A stretch of 64,000 nt of DNA, from contig CAOKRT010000001.1 of the NCBI GenBank assembly GCA_948471205.1, positions 256,308-320,307 on the forward strand. The letters run 5' to 3'. Origin of the DNA: an uncultured Oscillospiraceae bacterium (lineage in GTDB: Bacteria; Bacillota; Clostridia; Oscillospirales; Acutalibacteraceae). A program made the position numbers and the translations under genes. This document shows, one piece after another, positions 25,473-34,824 of the stretch. Under the pieces are notes generated by a model. The model was given only the letters and a program-made list of their open reading frames with translations, made no database searches and was not told where the DNA came from. Positions within the stretch are counted from its first letter, which is position 1. Every line of letters begins with the position of its first letter.

Positions 25473-26984
25473 ATGTCAACATCTGAAATTTGCATTTTGA
25501 TTGCAATAGTAGCCTATCTTGCCATTGTGGTTATTGTGGGTGTTTTGTACTCTAAGAAAAATGAAAGTGTAGATGATTTCTATTTGGGAGGACGTAAATT
25601 AGGTCCGTTTGTTACAGCAATGAGCGCCGAAGCTTCTGATATGAGCGGATGGCTTCTGATGGGTCTGCCGGGTCTTGTTTATCTTTGCGGTATTGCCGAA
25701 GCCTCGTGGACGGCAATTGGTCTTGCGGCAGGTACATATGTCAACTGGCTTGTTCTTGCAAAAAGACTTCGCAATTATTCCAGCAAAATCAATGCAATAA
25801 CCGTTCCTGATTTCTTTGCTAAAAGATTTAAGGATAATACAAATATTCTGATTGCTGTTGCGGCAGTATTAATTATTATATTCTTTATTCCGTATACTGC
25901 ATCGGGCTTTTCAACCTGCGGCAAGCTGTTCGGTTCGCTTTTCGGAATAGATTATCATATTGCTATGGTTATCTCGGCAGTTGTAATTGTTGCATATACT
26001 TCGCTGGGCGGTTTCCTTGCCGCTTCCACAACAGACTTTATTCAGTCTATCATTATGAGTATTGCACTTGTTATTGTGCTTGTTTTCGGTGTTCACGTTG
26101 CCGGCGGCTGGAACGCAGTTACCGACAATGCAAAGTCCATTACCGATTATCTTTCCCTTGTTGCTACAACAGACGGTGCCGGCAATTCTGTTTCATTCGG
26201 TACAATGAAAATTGTTTCTACGCTTGCATGGGGGCTTGGCTATTTCGGCATGCCGCATATTCTTCTTCGCTTTATGGCTATTGAAGATCCTAAAAAAATT
26301 AAAATTTCCAGAAGAGTTGCAAGTGTATGGGTTTTGATTGCAATGGGTGTGGCTGTTTTAATAGGTATGGTTGGTCTTGCCATGAGTAAAACAGAACCGT
26401 CCATGGTTCTTGCAGACAGTGAAACGGTTATTGTTGCAATTTCCAGTCTTCTTTCAAAATACGGAATTGTTTTTGCGTTATTGGCAGGTATCATTCTTGC
26501 AGGTATTTTGGCTTCCACTATGTCTACTGCAGACAGTCAGCTTCTGGCTGCGGCTTCGGCAATCAGCCAGGATATTATGGTTGGCACTTTTAAATTTAAA
26601 ATAACTGCAAAGGCTAAAATGATTGCAGCAAGATTAACGGTTATTGCTATTGCTGTGCTTGGCGTTGTTTTTGCATGGGATCCTAATTCATCTGTTTTCG
26701 GTATTGTAAGTTTTGCATGGGCAGGCTTCGGTGCTTCCTTCGGTCCGCTTATGCTGTTTTCGCTTTTCTGGAAGCGCACAAACAAATGGGGCGGTATTGC
26801 CGGTATGATTTCCGGCGGTGTAACGGTTATTGCCTGGCATTATGCAGAGGGCGGTCTGTTCAGCCTTTATGAACTTCTTCCGGCCTTTATTGTTTCATCA
26901 CTGTTTATTGTGGTTGTTTCGCTTCTTACAAAGGCGCCTGAAAAGGAAATTACAGAAGAATACGAAGCAGTTAAAAAAATGTAA
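25473..26984 (+). CDS. putP: Sodium:solute symporter, PutP-type (sodium/proline)
   Basis: This 503-residue protein has about 13 membrane segments of the SSS family. DDFYLGGRKLGPFVTAMSAEASDMSGWLLMG, here quoted only to show its MSAEASDMSGW core, and IPYTASGFSTCGKLF fit the proline-transporter branch. GGAGG lies before ATG 25473. The gene is monocistronic, with its own promoter and terminator. Proline is the likely substrate, inferred from family. Confidence 0.88.
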   Translation: MSTSEICILIAIVAYLAIVVIVGVLYSKKNESVDDFYLGGRKLGPFVTAMSAEASDMSGWLLMGLPGLVYLCGIAEASWTAIGLAAGTYVNWLVLAKRLRNYSSKINAITVPDFFAKRFKDNTNILIAVAAVLIIIFFIPYTASGFSTCGKLFGSLFGIDYHIAMVISAVVIVAYTSLGGFLAASTTDFIQSIIMSIALVIVLVFGVHVAGGWNAVTDNAKSITDYLSLVATTDGAGNSVSFGTMKIVSTLAWGLGYFGMPHILLRFMAIEDPKKIKISRRVASVWVLIAMGVAVLIGMVGLAMSKTEPSMVLADSETVIVAISSLLSKYGIVFALLAGIILAGILASTMSTADSQLLAAASAISQDIMVGTFKFKITAKAKMIAARLTVIAIAVLGVVFAWDPNSSVFGIVSFAWAGFGASFGPLMLFSLFWKRTNKWGGIAGMISGGVTVIAWHYAEGGLFSLYELLPAFIVSSLFIVVVSLLTKAPEKEITEEYEAVKKM

Positions 26985-26988
26985 TATA

Positions 26989-27030
26989 AAAGAAGATGCG
27001 CGGGGTAACCCTTTACGCATCTTCTTTTTT
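26989..27030. terminator. Bidirectional terminator between putP and the DUF2974 gene
   Basis: AAAGAAGATGCG (26989-27000) pairs with CGCATCTTCTTT (27016-27027), flanked by A and T runs between convergent genes. Confidence 0.85.
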
Positions 27031-28158
27031 CTTGCGGTTTTCAATGAATTCCTTTATTCTTTTTAAATCTATTTCAGGCAGGCGTTTTTCAATATCAACG
27101 GAATTAATCAGGTTTTTTGTAAGAACCTTCAGTATTTCTTTTGTCTCATTTCCTGCGTTGGTTTCCTGCCCTGAGGTTTGAATAACAGACAATATAATAT
27201 TTGAATAATTGTTTTTATTTATATCATCAAGCGTGTTTAATCCGCTTTTTTTTGCAATTTCATAAATTTTGTTTACGGTTTTTTTCAAATCATCGGCCGG
27301 CAGGCTTTCAAGGCTGTTTGTCAGGGTATCTTCAACATAGTTGGAAAGCATGCTGTAATTTTCGGCTCTTTCAAACTTGCTTCCGTTTAATATCCATGTA
27401 AACAGGTTATGCTGTGAAACAGCCGCCGCACTGCTTTTAACAATAATATTTTTTCCGCATGTTTCAAGCATTCTGCCTACAATTGCATCTTCGGGAGAAA
27501 TATTGATAATTTTTTTGCAGTTTTCGGGTGTAAAAAGCAACGGCGCAAGGTCTTTCGGAAATCCCGGACCGTCGTTGTTATACACTGTCTGAATACGCTT
27601 TTTATTTTCATCGCTTGTAAATATGAAACTGAACATGGCAAGATTTCCGCCTTTTGAATGACCGCCGGCAATAAAATCCGTTTCATATTTTTTCATCAGA
27701 TAATTTATGTAGCTCAGCGAGGCAAGCTGGGCAGTAATCGGAAATGCATATGCAAGTTCCGCATCCTCATAAAAGCTGAGTATTTTTTCATCTGTACCCC
27801 TGTATGCTACATAGGATACGGCTTTTGAAACACGAAAAACAGAAGCGGAAAAAGCAGTTGTACTGTTATCTTCACTGCATTCCCTGAAATCGGTTAAAAC
27901 AACATTTTCAAATCTTTCGGTTTTGCCCAAAAGTTTAAGTAAATCTTCTGTTTTTATAATGTTTTTATTTGCCTTATTCAGGCAGCTTTCATCCGTATAC
28001 GGAAAGTAATCGGATATGTATTTCAATGTTTTGTTTTCAAAGCCCGAAAAATTCAGATAGGCAAGGCGGCAGAACACAGCGTTGTCTGCTTCTGTTATGC
28101 CAAGGGAATCAAAGGATGTATTTTTAAATTCCACAATAAAATCAAACAGATTTTTCAA
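27013..28158 (-). CDS. Mbeg1-like (DUF2974) alpha/beta-hydrolase
   Basis: The central region has the lipase-like nucleophile elbow GGHSKGGNLA with the candidate catalytic serine at about residue 168, and an oxyanion segment VAYRGTDE near 117-124, as in the DUF2974/Mbeg1 family common in Clostridia. No signal peptide is seen, so a cytoplasmic esterase/lipase-like activity is inferred. Translation probably starts at TTG 28158, with GGAG eight to ten bases upstream on the minus strand. The 381-residue length fits. Confidence 0.8.
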   Translation of the reverse strand: MKNLFDFIVEFKNTSFDSLGITEADNAVFCRLAYLNFSGFENKTLKYISDYFPYTDESCLNKANKNIIKTEDLLKLLGKTERFENVVLTDFRECSEDNSTTAFSASVFRVSKAVSYVAYRGTDEKILSFYEDAELAYAFPITAQLASLSYINYLMKKYETDFIAGGHSKGGNLAMFSFIFTSDENKKRIQTVYNNDGPGFPKDLAPLLFTPENCKKIINISPEDAIVGRMLETCGKNIIVKSSAAAVSQHNLFTWILNGSKFERAENYSMLSNYVEDTLTNSLESLPADDLKKTVNKIYEIAKKSGLNTLDDINKNNYSNIILSVIQTSGQETNAGNETKEILKVLTKNLINSVDIEKRLPEIDLKRIKEFIENRKKKEDA

Positions 28159-28326
28159 AATATCATCTCCGTAAATAATATGTAATTATTATATTTTAAT
28201 TCAAACAGCAAATCAAGGCGGAATTCCGAAAAGAATTTCATGCAGAACAAAGCGGATTTTCGGTTTTGCAGCTTATTTTGATTCGGCGGCTGTTATGAAA
28301 AAGATTACAGTTAGGGATATAATGTA

Positions 28327-28391
28327 AAAGGTTAAAATTTGATGTCAAATTAAGCACCTTTATTGATTAGCATAGTGTTATAGTATATTAT
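28327..28391 (+). promoter_or_regulatory. Promoter of xpt with an inverted repeat just upstream
   Basis: TTGATT (28363-28368), 17-bp spacer and TATTAT (28386-28391) form a promoter. Directly upstream is a composite inverted repeat: AAAGGT (28327-28332) with ACCTTT (28356-28361) enclosing AATTTGA/TCAAATT (28336-28342 with 28345-28351). It may be an operator. No purine riboswitch core is present between promoter and start. Confidence 0.55.
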
Positions 28392-28426
28392 ATTAACATA
28401 AAATATTATTATAGGTTGGTGATTAT

Positions 28427-29005
28427 ATGGAAATTCTCAAAAAAAGAATTTTATCAGACGGTGAAATTCACGAGGGCAATATTCTTAAAGTTGATGGCTT
28501 TTTAAATCATCAGATAGACATTCCTTTCCTGCAGGAAATCGGAAAAGAATTCTATCGCCTGTTTAAGGATGAAAACATCAATAAAATCTTAACCATCGAA
28601 TCCTCGGGTATAGCAATCGGTTCCATGGTGGCTCAGGAATTCGGCTGTCCGCTTGTGTTTGCCAAAAAGAGTATAACCAAAAATATCGCAGGCGATATTT
28701 ATCTTACACCGGTTGAATCATATACACACGGTACAACCTATGGTGTTATTGTGTCCAAAAGCTTTCTTGGCAAGGAAGACAGAGTTTTGATTGTGGATGA
28801 TTTTCTTGCAATCGGAAATGCGCTTGACGGTCTGATTCATATCGTTAAGGAAAGCGGAGCAGAACTTGTCGGCTGCGGCGCTGTAATTGAAAAAGGTTTC
28901 CAGGGCGGCGGAGACAGACTTCGCAAAAAAGGTATTCATGTGGAAAGCCTTGCCATTATTGAAAGTATGGATTGTGAAAATAAAACCATTGTTTTTCGCG
29001 ACTAA
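28427..29005 (+). CDS. xpt: Xanthine phosphoribosyltransferase
   Basis: Xpt salvages xanthine to XMP with PRPP. The N-terminus MEILKKRILSDGEIHEGNILKVD, the PRPP loop VLIVDDFLAIGNALDGLI and the segment GVIVSKSFL match the Bacillus-type enzyme. Length 192 is typical. It stands 88 bp ahead of a nucleoside ABC transporter operon ending in hpt, making a purine salvage cluster. Confidence 0.95.
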   Translation: MEILKKRILSDGEIHEGNILKVDGFLNHQIDIPFLQEIGKEFYRLFKDENINKILTIESSGIAIGSMVAQEFGCPLVFAKKSITKNIAGDIYLTPVESYTHGTTYGVIVSKSFLGKEDRVLIVDDFLAIGNALDGLIHIVKESGAELVGCGAVIEKGFQGGGDRLRKKGIHVESLAIIESMDCENKTIVFRD

Positions 29006-29093
29006 GCGGATTGCGGTTGGATGAAATAAATGATTATTCGGCAGAACGCCTTATAATATAAAACACTAAATTTCTATTAACGGAGGTAGAAAG

Positions 29094-30344
29094 ATGAAAA
29101 TTTCAAAGAAAATTATAGCAGTTCTTCTCAGTGTGCTTTTTGTTGCTGCTGCGTTTGTTGGCTGCTCAGCTGCATCTGATAACGGTAAAACAGATGCCAG
29201 CAAGGTTAAAATCGGTTTTATCTGTCTTCATGATGAAAATTCAACGTATGACCTTAATTTTATTAACGCTGCAAAAGAAGCTGTTAAAACTTTGGGGCTC
29301 AGCGAAGATCAGTACATAATCAAAACCAATATCGGTGAAGACGAATCCTGTAAAGAAGCTGCTTTGGATCTTGTGGATGCAGGCTGCAATATTGTATTTG
29401 CAGACAGCTTCGGTCATGAGGGTTATATGATTGAAGTTGCACAGGCACATCCTGAAGTTCAGTTTTGCCATGCAACCGGTACAAGAGCACATACCGAAGG
29501 TCTTGCAAACTATCACAACGCTTTTGCTTCCATTTATGAAGGCCGTTATCTTGCAGGTGTAGCTGCAGGTTTAAAGCTTAATCAGATGATTGAAAACGGC
29601 GAATTTAAAGCTGAAGAAGCAAAAATGGGTTATGTAGGCGCACATCCTTACGCTGAGGTTAAATCAGGTTATACATCTTTCTACCTTGGTGCAAAAAGCG
29701 TTTGCCCTACCGTAACAATGGATGTAACATTCACAGGCGAATGGTATCATGAGGCAAAAGAAAAAGAAGCAGCAAACAAGCTTATTGCTGCAGGCTGCAA
29801 GCTTATCAGCCAGCACGCAGATTCAATGGGTGCGCCAACAGCATGTGAAGATGCCAAGGTTCCGAATGTATCCTATAACGGCAGCACAGTTGAAGCATGC
29901 CCGAATACATTCCTTGTTTCTTCCAGCATTAACTGGGCACCGTATTTTGAGTATATTATCAATCAGACTGCAGAAGGCAAAGAAATTGATAAGGACTGGA
30001 CAGGCACTATTGCAACAGGTTCGGTAGTTCTTTCTGAAATTAATGAACAGGCTGCAGCTCCGGGAACAAAAGAAAAGATTGCTGAAGTTAAGGCTCAGCT
30101 TGAAGCAGGTACACTTCATGTATTTGATACATCAAACTTTACTGTAACCGTTACAGATAAACAGAATGTAAATGCAAAGGTGGATGCTGACGGTCATTTA
30201 ACAAATTATATGGCTGATGTTAATACAGCCGACGCATCCCAGGGCGATACAGAAGTAGTTTCCGACGGTTATTTCCATGAATCCGACAAGCGTTCAGCTC
30301 CATATTTCGATGTTGATATTGACGGTATTACAAATATCGGCTAA
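29094..30344 (+). CDS. BMP family lipoprotein, nucleoside-binding subunit of ABC transporter
   Basis: A lipoprotein signal peptide ends in FVGC (cysteine near residue 24). The mature protein has the BMP/PnrA fold: KIGFICLHDENSTYDLNF, ADSFGHEGYMIEVAQAHPEV and GYVGAHPYAEVKSGYTSFYLGAK. It captures nucleosides (or related purines) outside the membrane for the ATPase and permeases that follow. A hairpin terminator separates it from them, which would allow more binding protein than transporter. Confidence 0.9.
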   Translation: MKISKKIIAVLLSVLFVAAAFVGCSAASDNGKTDASKVKIGFICLHDENSTYDLNFINAAKEAVKTLGLSEDQYIIKTNIGEDESCKEAALDLVDAGCNIVFADSFGHEGYMIEVAQAHPEVQFCHATGTRAHTEGLANYHNAFASIYEGRYLAGVAAGLKLNQMIENGEFKAEEAKMGYVGAHPYAEVKSGYTSFYLGAKSVCPTVTMDVTFTGEWYHEAKEKEAANKLIAAGCKLISQHADSMGAPTACEDAKVPNVSYNGSTVEACPNTFLVSSSINWAPYFEYIINQTAEGKEIDKDWTGTIATGSVVLSEINEQAAAPGTKEKIAEVKAQLEAGTLHVFDTSNFTVTVTDKQNVNAKVDADGHLTNYMADVNTADASQGDTEVVSDGYFHESDKRSAPYFDVDIDGITNIG

Positions 30345-30365
30345 AGCATAAAAATGAATATTATT

Positions 30366-30400
30366 TGTGACCGTGCATTTACACGGTCACAGATTTTTTT
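30366..30400 (+). terminator. Intra-operon terminator/attenuator after the binding protein
   Basis: TGTGACCGTG (30366-30375) pairs with CACGGTCACA (30382-30391), followed by GATTTTTTT. Partial termination here would set the binding-protein:transporter ratio. Confidence 0.8.
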
Positions 30401-30422
30401 AGTACATTTGCGGAGGTAAGCG

Positions 30423-31958
30423 ATGAAAGAGGCGTTTGCAATTGAATTAAAGGGAATCACCAAAACCTTCGGCAGTGTTGTTGCAAACAGGAATGTAAGC
30501 CTTACTGTAAAAAAAGGTGAAATTCTTGCAATTCTCGGTGAAAACGGAAGCGGAAAAACAACACTTATGAATATGGTTTCAGGTATTTATTTCCCTGATG
30601 AAGGCAGCATTTCAGTGGACGGGCAAGAAGTTGTAATCCGTTCGCCTAAAGATGCCTTTAAATATAAGATAGGAATGATACATCAGCATTTTAAACTTGT
30701 TGATGTTTTCACCGCCACCGAAAATATTGTGCTTGGTGTAAAAGACGATAAAAAATTTAATATTAAAACAGCAAAAAGCAAGGTTAAGGAAATTACGGAT
30801 AAATACGGTTTTGTTATTGACCTTGATAAAAAAATTTATGAAATGTCCGTTTCGGAAAAACAGACGGTTGAAATTATCAAGGTTCTTTACAGAGGCGCGG
30901 ATATACTTATTCTTGATGAGCCTACTGCTGTGCTTACACCGCAGGAAACAAAAAAGCTTTTTGATATTCTCCGCAGAATGCGCAGAGACGGCAAATCCAT
31001 TATTATTATAACACACAAACTTCATGAAGTTCTTGATATTTCAGACAGGGTGACAACACTGCGCAAAGGTGAATATGTCGGTACAGTCAATACAGCGGAT
31101 GCAACAGAACAATCATTAACTGAAATGATGGTTGGCGAAAAGGTAAGCCTTAATATTGCAAGAACAGAACCGGTTAATCCGCAGGAAAGGCTTGTGGTAA
31201 GCAATCTTTCGGTAAAGGGCGCAGAGGACAAGCGTGTTCTTGACGACATAAGCTTTACCGTGCGTTCGGGTGAAATATTCGGTATTGCCGGAATTTCAGG
31301 CAGCGGGCAGAAGGAACTGCTGGAAGCAATAGCGGGTCTTCAGAAAGCAATGCCCGGTTCCAGCATTATTTATAAACCAGAAGATGAGGAACAGAAGCAG
31401 CTTATCGGTAAGTCGCCGAGGGATATTCGCAAGCTTGGAATTGCACTTTCCTTTGTGCCTGAGGACAGGCTTGGCATGGGTCTTGTGGGCAATATGGATA
31501 TTGTTGATAATATGATGCTCAGAAGCTATAAAAAAGGTTCTTCCGCATTTCTTGACAGAAAAGACCCGAAAACCCTTGCAGACAAAATTATCGAAAGTCT
31601 TGACGTGGTGACACCCGGTACGTCAACACCGGTTCGCCGTTTGTCGGGCGGAAATGTTCAAAAGGTTCTTGTCGGACGTGAAATTTCATCAAATCCAAAG
31701 GTGCTTATGGTTGCCTATCCGGTAAGAGGTCTTGATATTAATTCTTCTTATACAATCTATAATCTGCTTACAAAGCAAAAAGAAAGCGGCGTAGCGGTTG
31801 TTTTTGTCGGCGAAGATTTGGATGTTTTAATTGAACTTTGCGACAGAATTATGGTTATTAATTCAGGCAAAGTAACCGGCATTCTTGACGGCAGAACTGC
31901 CGTTAAAGAGGAAATCGGTTTGCTGATGACAAAAAGCACAGAAAAGGAGGAGCAGTGA
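30423..31958 (+). CDS. Nucleoside ABC transporter ATP-binding protein (double ATPase)
   Basis: Two fused nucleotide-binding domains span 511 residues. The first has GENGSGKTT, VSEKQTVEII in place of a canonical LSGGQ, and ILILDEPTAVLTPQE. The second has GISGSGQKE and LSGGNVQKVLVGREI with a diverged Walker B (VLMVAYPVRGLD). This asymmetric arrangement is normal for the RbsA/YufO-like group that serves BMP-type uptake systems. Confidence 0.92.
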   Translation: MKEAFAIELKGITKTFGSVVANRNVSLTVKKGEILAILGENGSGKTTLMNMVSGIYFPDEGSISVDGQEVVIRSPKDAFKYKIGMIHQHFKLVDVFTATENIVLGVKDDKKFNIKTAKSKVKEITDKYGFVIDLDKKIYEMSVSEKQTVEIIKVLYRGADILILDEPTAVLTPQETKKLFDILRRMRRDGKSIIIITHKLHEVLDISDRVTTLRKGEYVGTVNTADATEQSLTEMMVGEKVSLNIARTEPVNPQERLVVSNLSVKGAEDKRVLDDISFTVRSGEIFGIAGISGSGQKELLEAIAGLQKAMPGSSIIYKPEDEEQKQLIGKSPRDIRKLGIALSFVPEDRLGMGLVGNMDIVDNMMLRSYKKGSSAFLDRKDPKTLADKIIESLDVVTPGTSTPVRRLSGGNVQKVLVGREISSNPKVLMVAYPVRGLDINSSYTIYNLLTKQKESGVAVVFVGEDLDVLIELCDRIMVINSGKVTGILDGRTAVKEEIGLLMTKSTEKEEQ

Positions 31959-31959
31959 T

Positions 31960-33066
31960 ATGAGTGTTAATCATAAAAGCAAAGAACCTCTTTTCCATAT
32001 TGTTAAGCGAGATGCTCTTCCATGGCAGAAAGCATGGCTTATACGTATTGCTGCATTAGCGGCAGCGCTTATTTTAAGCGGTATTATAACCATGCTGATT
32101 ACGCATGAAAATCCTTTCGGCGTTTATGCAACAATGATTAAAGGCAATTTCGGTACACAGAGAAGAATCTGGAGTCTGCTTCAGAATATTGCAATGCTTC
32201 TCTGCGTTTCGCTTGCTGTAACGCCTGCATTCAAAATGAAATTCTGGAATATCGGTGCAGAAGGACAGGTGCTTATAGGCGGCCTGGCAACGGCGGCATG
32301 TATGTATCTGCTTGGCGGAAAAATCCCGAATACACTTCTTATAATCATAATGATTATTGCAAGTATAGCAGCCGGTGCAATATGGGCGGTTATTCCTGCG
32401 TTCTTCAAAGCCAAATTTTATACAAATGAAACGCTGTTTACACTTATGATGAATTATGTTGCAATTCAGCTTGTTTCTTATTTTGTTATGCTGTGGGAAA
32501 ATCCGAAGGGTTCAAGCAAAATCGGTATCATTAATCAGGCTTCCCATGCAGGCTGGATACCTTCTATCGGAAAATATGAATATCTGCTTAATATAATCGT
32601 TGTTCTTATACTTACTGTTCTTATGTATGTTTATCTGAAATACAGCAAGCACGGCTATGAGATTTCCGTTGTGGGTGAATCGGAAAACACAGCCAGATAT
32701 ATAGGTCTTAATGTAAAAACGGTAATCATTCGAACCATGCTTTTATCCGGCGCTGTGTGCGGCATTGCCGGTTTGCTTCTTGTGGGCGGAACAAATCATA
32801 CCATTTCAACTACAATTGCAGATAACAGAGGATTTACGGCAATTATGGTTTCATGGCTTGCCAAATTTAATCCTATTCATATGATACTTACATCGTTTAT
32901 TCTTGTTTTTCTGGACAGGGGTGCAGGTGAGATATCCACGGTATTCGGTCTGAACCAGTCTTTTTCGGATATTATCACGGGTATCATTTTATTCTTTATA
33001 ATCGGAAGTGAATTCTTTATTAATTATCAGCTTCATTTCCGCAGTTCGCATAAGGAGGTAAAGTAA
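31960..33066 (+). CDS. Nucleoside ABC transporter permease (first subunit)
   Basis: A 368-residue integral membrane protein of the BPD_transp_2 family (NupP/YufP-like). Motifs include FWNIGAEGQVLIGGLATAA and YEISVVGESENTARYIG, both typical of sugar/nucleoside ABC permeases. The ATG follows the ATPase stop by one base, with AAAGGAGGAG as ribosome binding site. Confidence 0.9.
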   Translation: MSVNHKSKEPLFHIVKRDALPWQKAWLIRIAALAAALILSGIITMLITHENPFGVYATMIKGNFGTQRRIWSLLQNIAMLLCVSLAVTPAFKMKFWNIGAEGQVLIGGLATAACMYLLGGKIPNTLLIIIMIIASIAAGAIWAVIPAFFKAKFYTNETLFTLMMNYVAIQLVSYFVMLWENPKGSSKIGIINQASHAGWIPSIGKYEYLLNIIVVLILTVLMYVYLKYSKHGYEISVVGESENTARYIGLNVKTVIIRTMLLSGAVCGIAGLLLVGGTNHTISTTIADNRGFTAIMVSWLAKFNPIHMILTSFILVFLDRGAGEISTVFGLNQSFSDIITGIILFFIIGSEFFINYQLHFRSSHKEVK

Positions 33067-33067
33067 T

Positions 33068-34066
33068 ATGATTTCAGCAACAATAGTTACTTTCCTTCAG
33101 CGTGCCGTATGCCAGGGTGTGCCTTTGCTTTACGGTGCAACAGGTGAAATTCTTACCGAAAAATCGGGTAATCTTAATCTTGGTATTCCGGGCATTATGT
33201 ATATCGGCAGTATAAGCGGTGTAATAGGTGCATTTTTTTATGAACAGTCGCTTTCTTCTCCCGGTGCAATAAATCCTGTTTTGGCAATTCTTATTCCTGT
33301 TTTGTGCAGCCTTGCCGGTTCGCTTATTGCCGGGCTGATTTACTGCTTCCTTACTGTAACATTAAGGGCAAATCAGAATGTTACAGGTTTGGCGATAACA
33401 ACATTCGGCGTTGGTTTCGGAAACTTTTTCGGCGGTTCGCTTATTAAGCTTACAGGTAGTGCTGTGCCGTCTGTTGCACTTACAAATACAAGTTCTTATT
33501 TCAAAACATCGCTTCCGTTTGCCGATTCTTTCGGTGCTTTCGGCAAGATATTTTTGTCTTACGGATTTTTGGTGTATTTGGCAATTATCATTGCGGTTGT
33601 ATGTGCTGTCTTTCTGAAACGCAGCCGCGCAGGTTTGCATTTAAGAGCTGTAGGCGAAAATCCTGCAACGGCAGATGCAGCAGGCATCAATGTTGATAAA
33701 ACAAAATATACGGCAACCTGTATCGGCAGTATGATTGCCGGTCTTGGCGGACTGTATTATGTTATGGATTATGCAAGCGGCGTATGGTCAAACGATGGTT
33801 TTGGCGACAGAGGCTGGCTTGCAATAGCCTTGGTTATATTTGCTGTATGGAAGCCGAATATGGCGATTTTCGGTTCATTCCTTTTCGGCGGTCTTTATAT
33901 TGTTTATCTTTATATTCCGGGGCTTGCGCTTCGCACGCAGGAGCTTATAAAAATGCTTCCGTATATTGTTACAATTATTGTTCTTATTATCAGCTCTATA
34001 CGTGATAAAAAAGAAAATCAGGGTCCGGCATCGCTTGGTTTGTCCTATTTCAGAGAGGAAAGATAG
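33068..34066 (+). CDS. Nucleoside ABC transporter permease (second subunit)
   Basis: A 332-residue paralogous permease (NupQ/YufQ-like): LTEKSGNLNLGIPGIMYIG and GLHLRAVGENPATADAAGINV are diagnostic. It begins 1 bp after the first permease and is followed after 3 bp by hpt. Together with the lipoprotein and ATPase it completes a BMP-type importer. Confidence 0.9.
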   Translation: MISATIVTFLQRAVCQGVPLLYGATGEILTEKSGNLNLGIPGIMYIGSISGVIGAFFYEQSLSSPGAINPVLAILIPVLCSLAGSLIAGLIYCFLTVTLRANQNVTGLAITTFGVGFGNFFGGSLIKLTGSAVPSVALTNTSSYFKTSLPFADSFGAFGKIFLSYGFLVYLAIIIAVVCAVFLKRSRAGLHLRAVGENPATADAAGINVDKTKYTATCIGSMIAGLGGLYYVMDYASGVWSNDGFGDRGWLAIALVIFAVWKPNMAIFGSFLFGGLYIVYLYIPGLALRTQELIKMLPYIVTIIVLIISSIRDKKENQGPASLGLSYFREER

Positions 34067-34069
34067 AGT

Positions 34070-34609
34070 ATGCTTAAAGATATAGAAAAAGTGCTTGTTT
34101 CCGAAGATGAGCTGAAGGAAATCAATGCACGTTTGGGAAAAAGAATAACAGAGGATTTTAAGGGAAAAAATCTTCTTGTTCTTGGAATTTTAAAAGGCTG
34201 TGTATTTTTTATGACAGATCTTGTAAGAAATATTGAACTTCCGCTTTCCATAGATTTTATGTCTGTTTCCTCATACGGAAGCGGCACGGAATCAACAGGT
34301 CGGGTTAAAATAACCAAAGATATTGATATAGATTTAAACGGCTATGATGTGCTTCTTGTTGAAGATATTCTTGACAGCGGCCGAACACTGAATTATGTTT
34401 CGGATATTCTGAAAACAAGAGGGGCGAATTCAATAAAAATTGTAACGCTTCTTGATAAGCCTGAAAGACGTGTTGCCCCGATTACTCCGGATTATGTCGG
34501 ATGTGATGTGCCGGATGAATTTGTTGTCGGATACGGGCTTGATTATGACCAGAAATACCGTAATCTTCCTTATATAGGGCAGCTCAGCCGGAAAGTGTAT
34601 GAAAAATAA
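34070..34609 (+). CDS. hpt: Hypoxanthine phosphoribosyltransferase
   Basis: Hpt converts hypoxanthine (and guanine) to nucleotides. [17 protein letters not shown] is the PRPP loop; [32 protein letters not shown] and [22 protein letters not shown] are characteristic. Length 179 is normal. Its place at the end of the transporter operon supports purine-nucleoside uptake and salvage. Confidence 0.96.
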   Translation: MLKDIEKVLVSEDELKEINARLGKRITEDFKGKNLLVLGILKGCVFFMTDLVRNIELPLSIDFMSVSSYGSGTESTGRVKITKDIDIDLNGYDVLLVEDILDSGRTLNYVSDILKTRGANSIKIVTLLDKPERRVAPITPDYVGCDVPDEFVVGYGLDYDQKYRNLPYIGQLSRKVYEK

Positions 34610-34624
34610 AACAGTTATTTCATT

Positions 34625-34658
34625 AAATCCGCAGAATTTCTGCGGATTTTTTCTTTTT
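34625..34658 (+). terminator. Terminator after hpt
   Basis: AAATCCGCAGAA pairs with the complementary TTTCTGCGGATTT (34625-34650) followed by a T-rich tail. Confidence 0.9.
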
Positions 34659-34700
34659 GATATCATTTTTGTGTAAGAAAGATATGCTTTTATACTTTTT

Positions 34701-34717
34701 TGTAATCTTTATGTAAA
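34701..34717 (+). promoter_or_regulatory. Candidate OmpR-family (WalR-like) direct-repeat site
   Basis: TGTAAT-N5-TGTAAA (34701-34706 and 34712-34717) exactly fits the TGTWAH-N5-TGTWAH pattern known for WalR-type regulators. Further TGTAA half-sites occur at 34672, 34741 and 34773. It lies upstream of the lipoprotein-regulator-kinase operon, so autoregulation is an inference. Confidence 0.45.
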
Positions 34718-34824
34718 AAAATTAAAAAATATGTTTATTTTGTAATCATATAATGATATAATATTACAATATGTAAGCATGTTCATTTTTGCTTATTTTA
34801 ATTTATTCTGAAAGGGGAATGCAG

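Noticed and set aside
28200-28426. Purine riboswitch before xpt
   Set aside because: None of the conserved purine-riboswitch core sequences are present, and the inverted repeat lies upstream of the promoter, so it is not transcribed.
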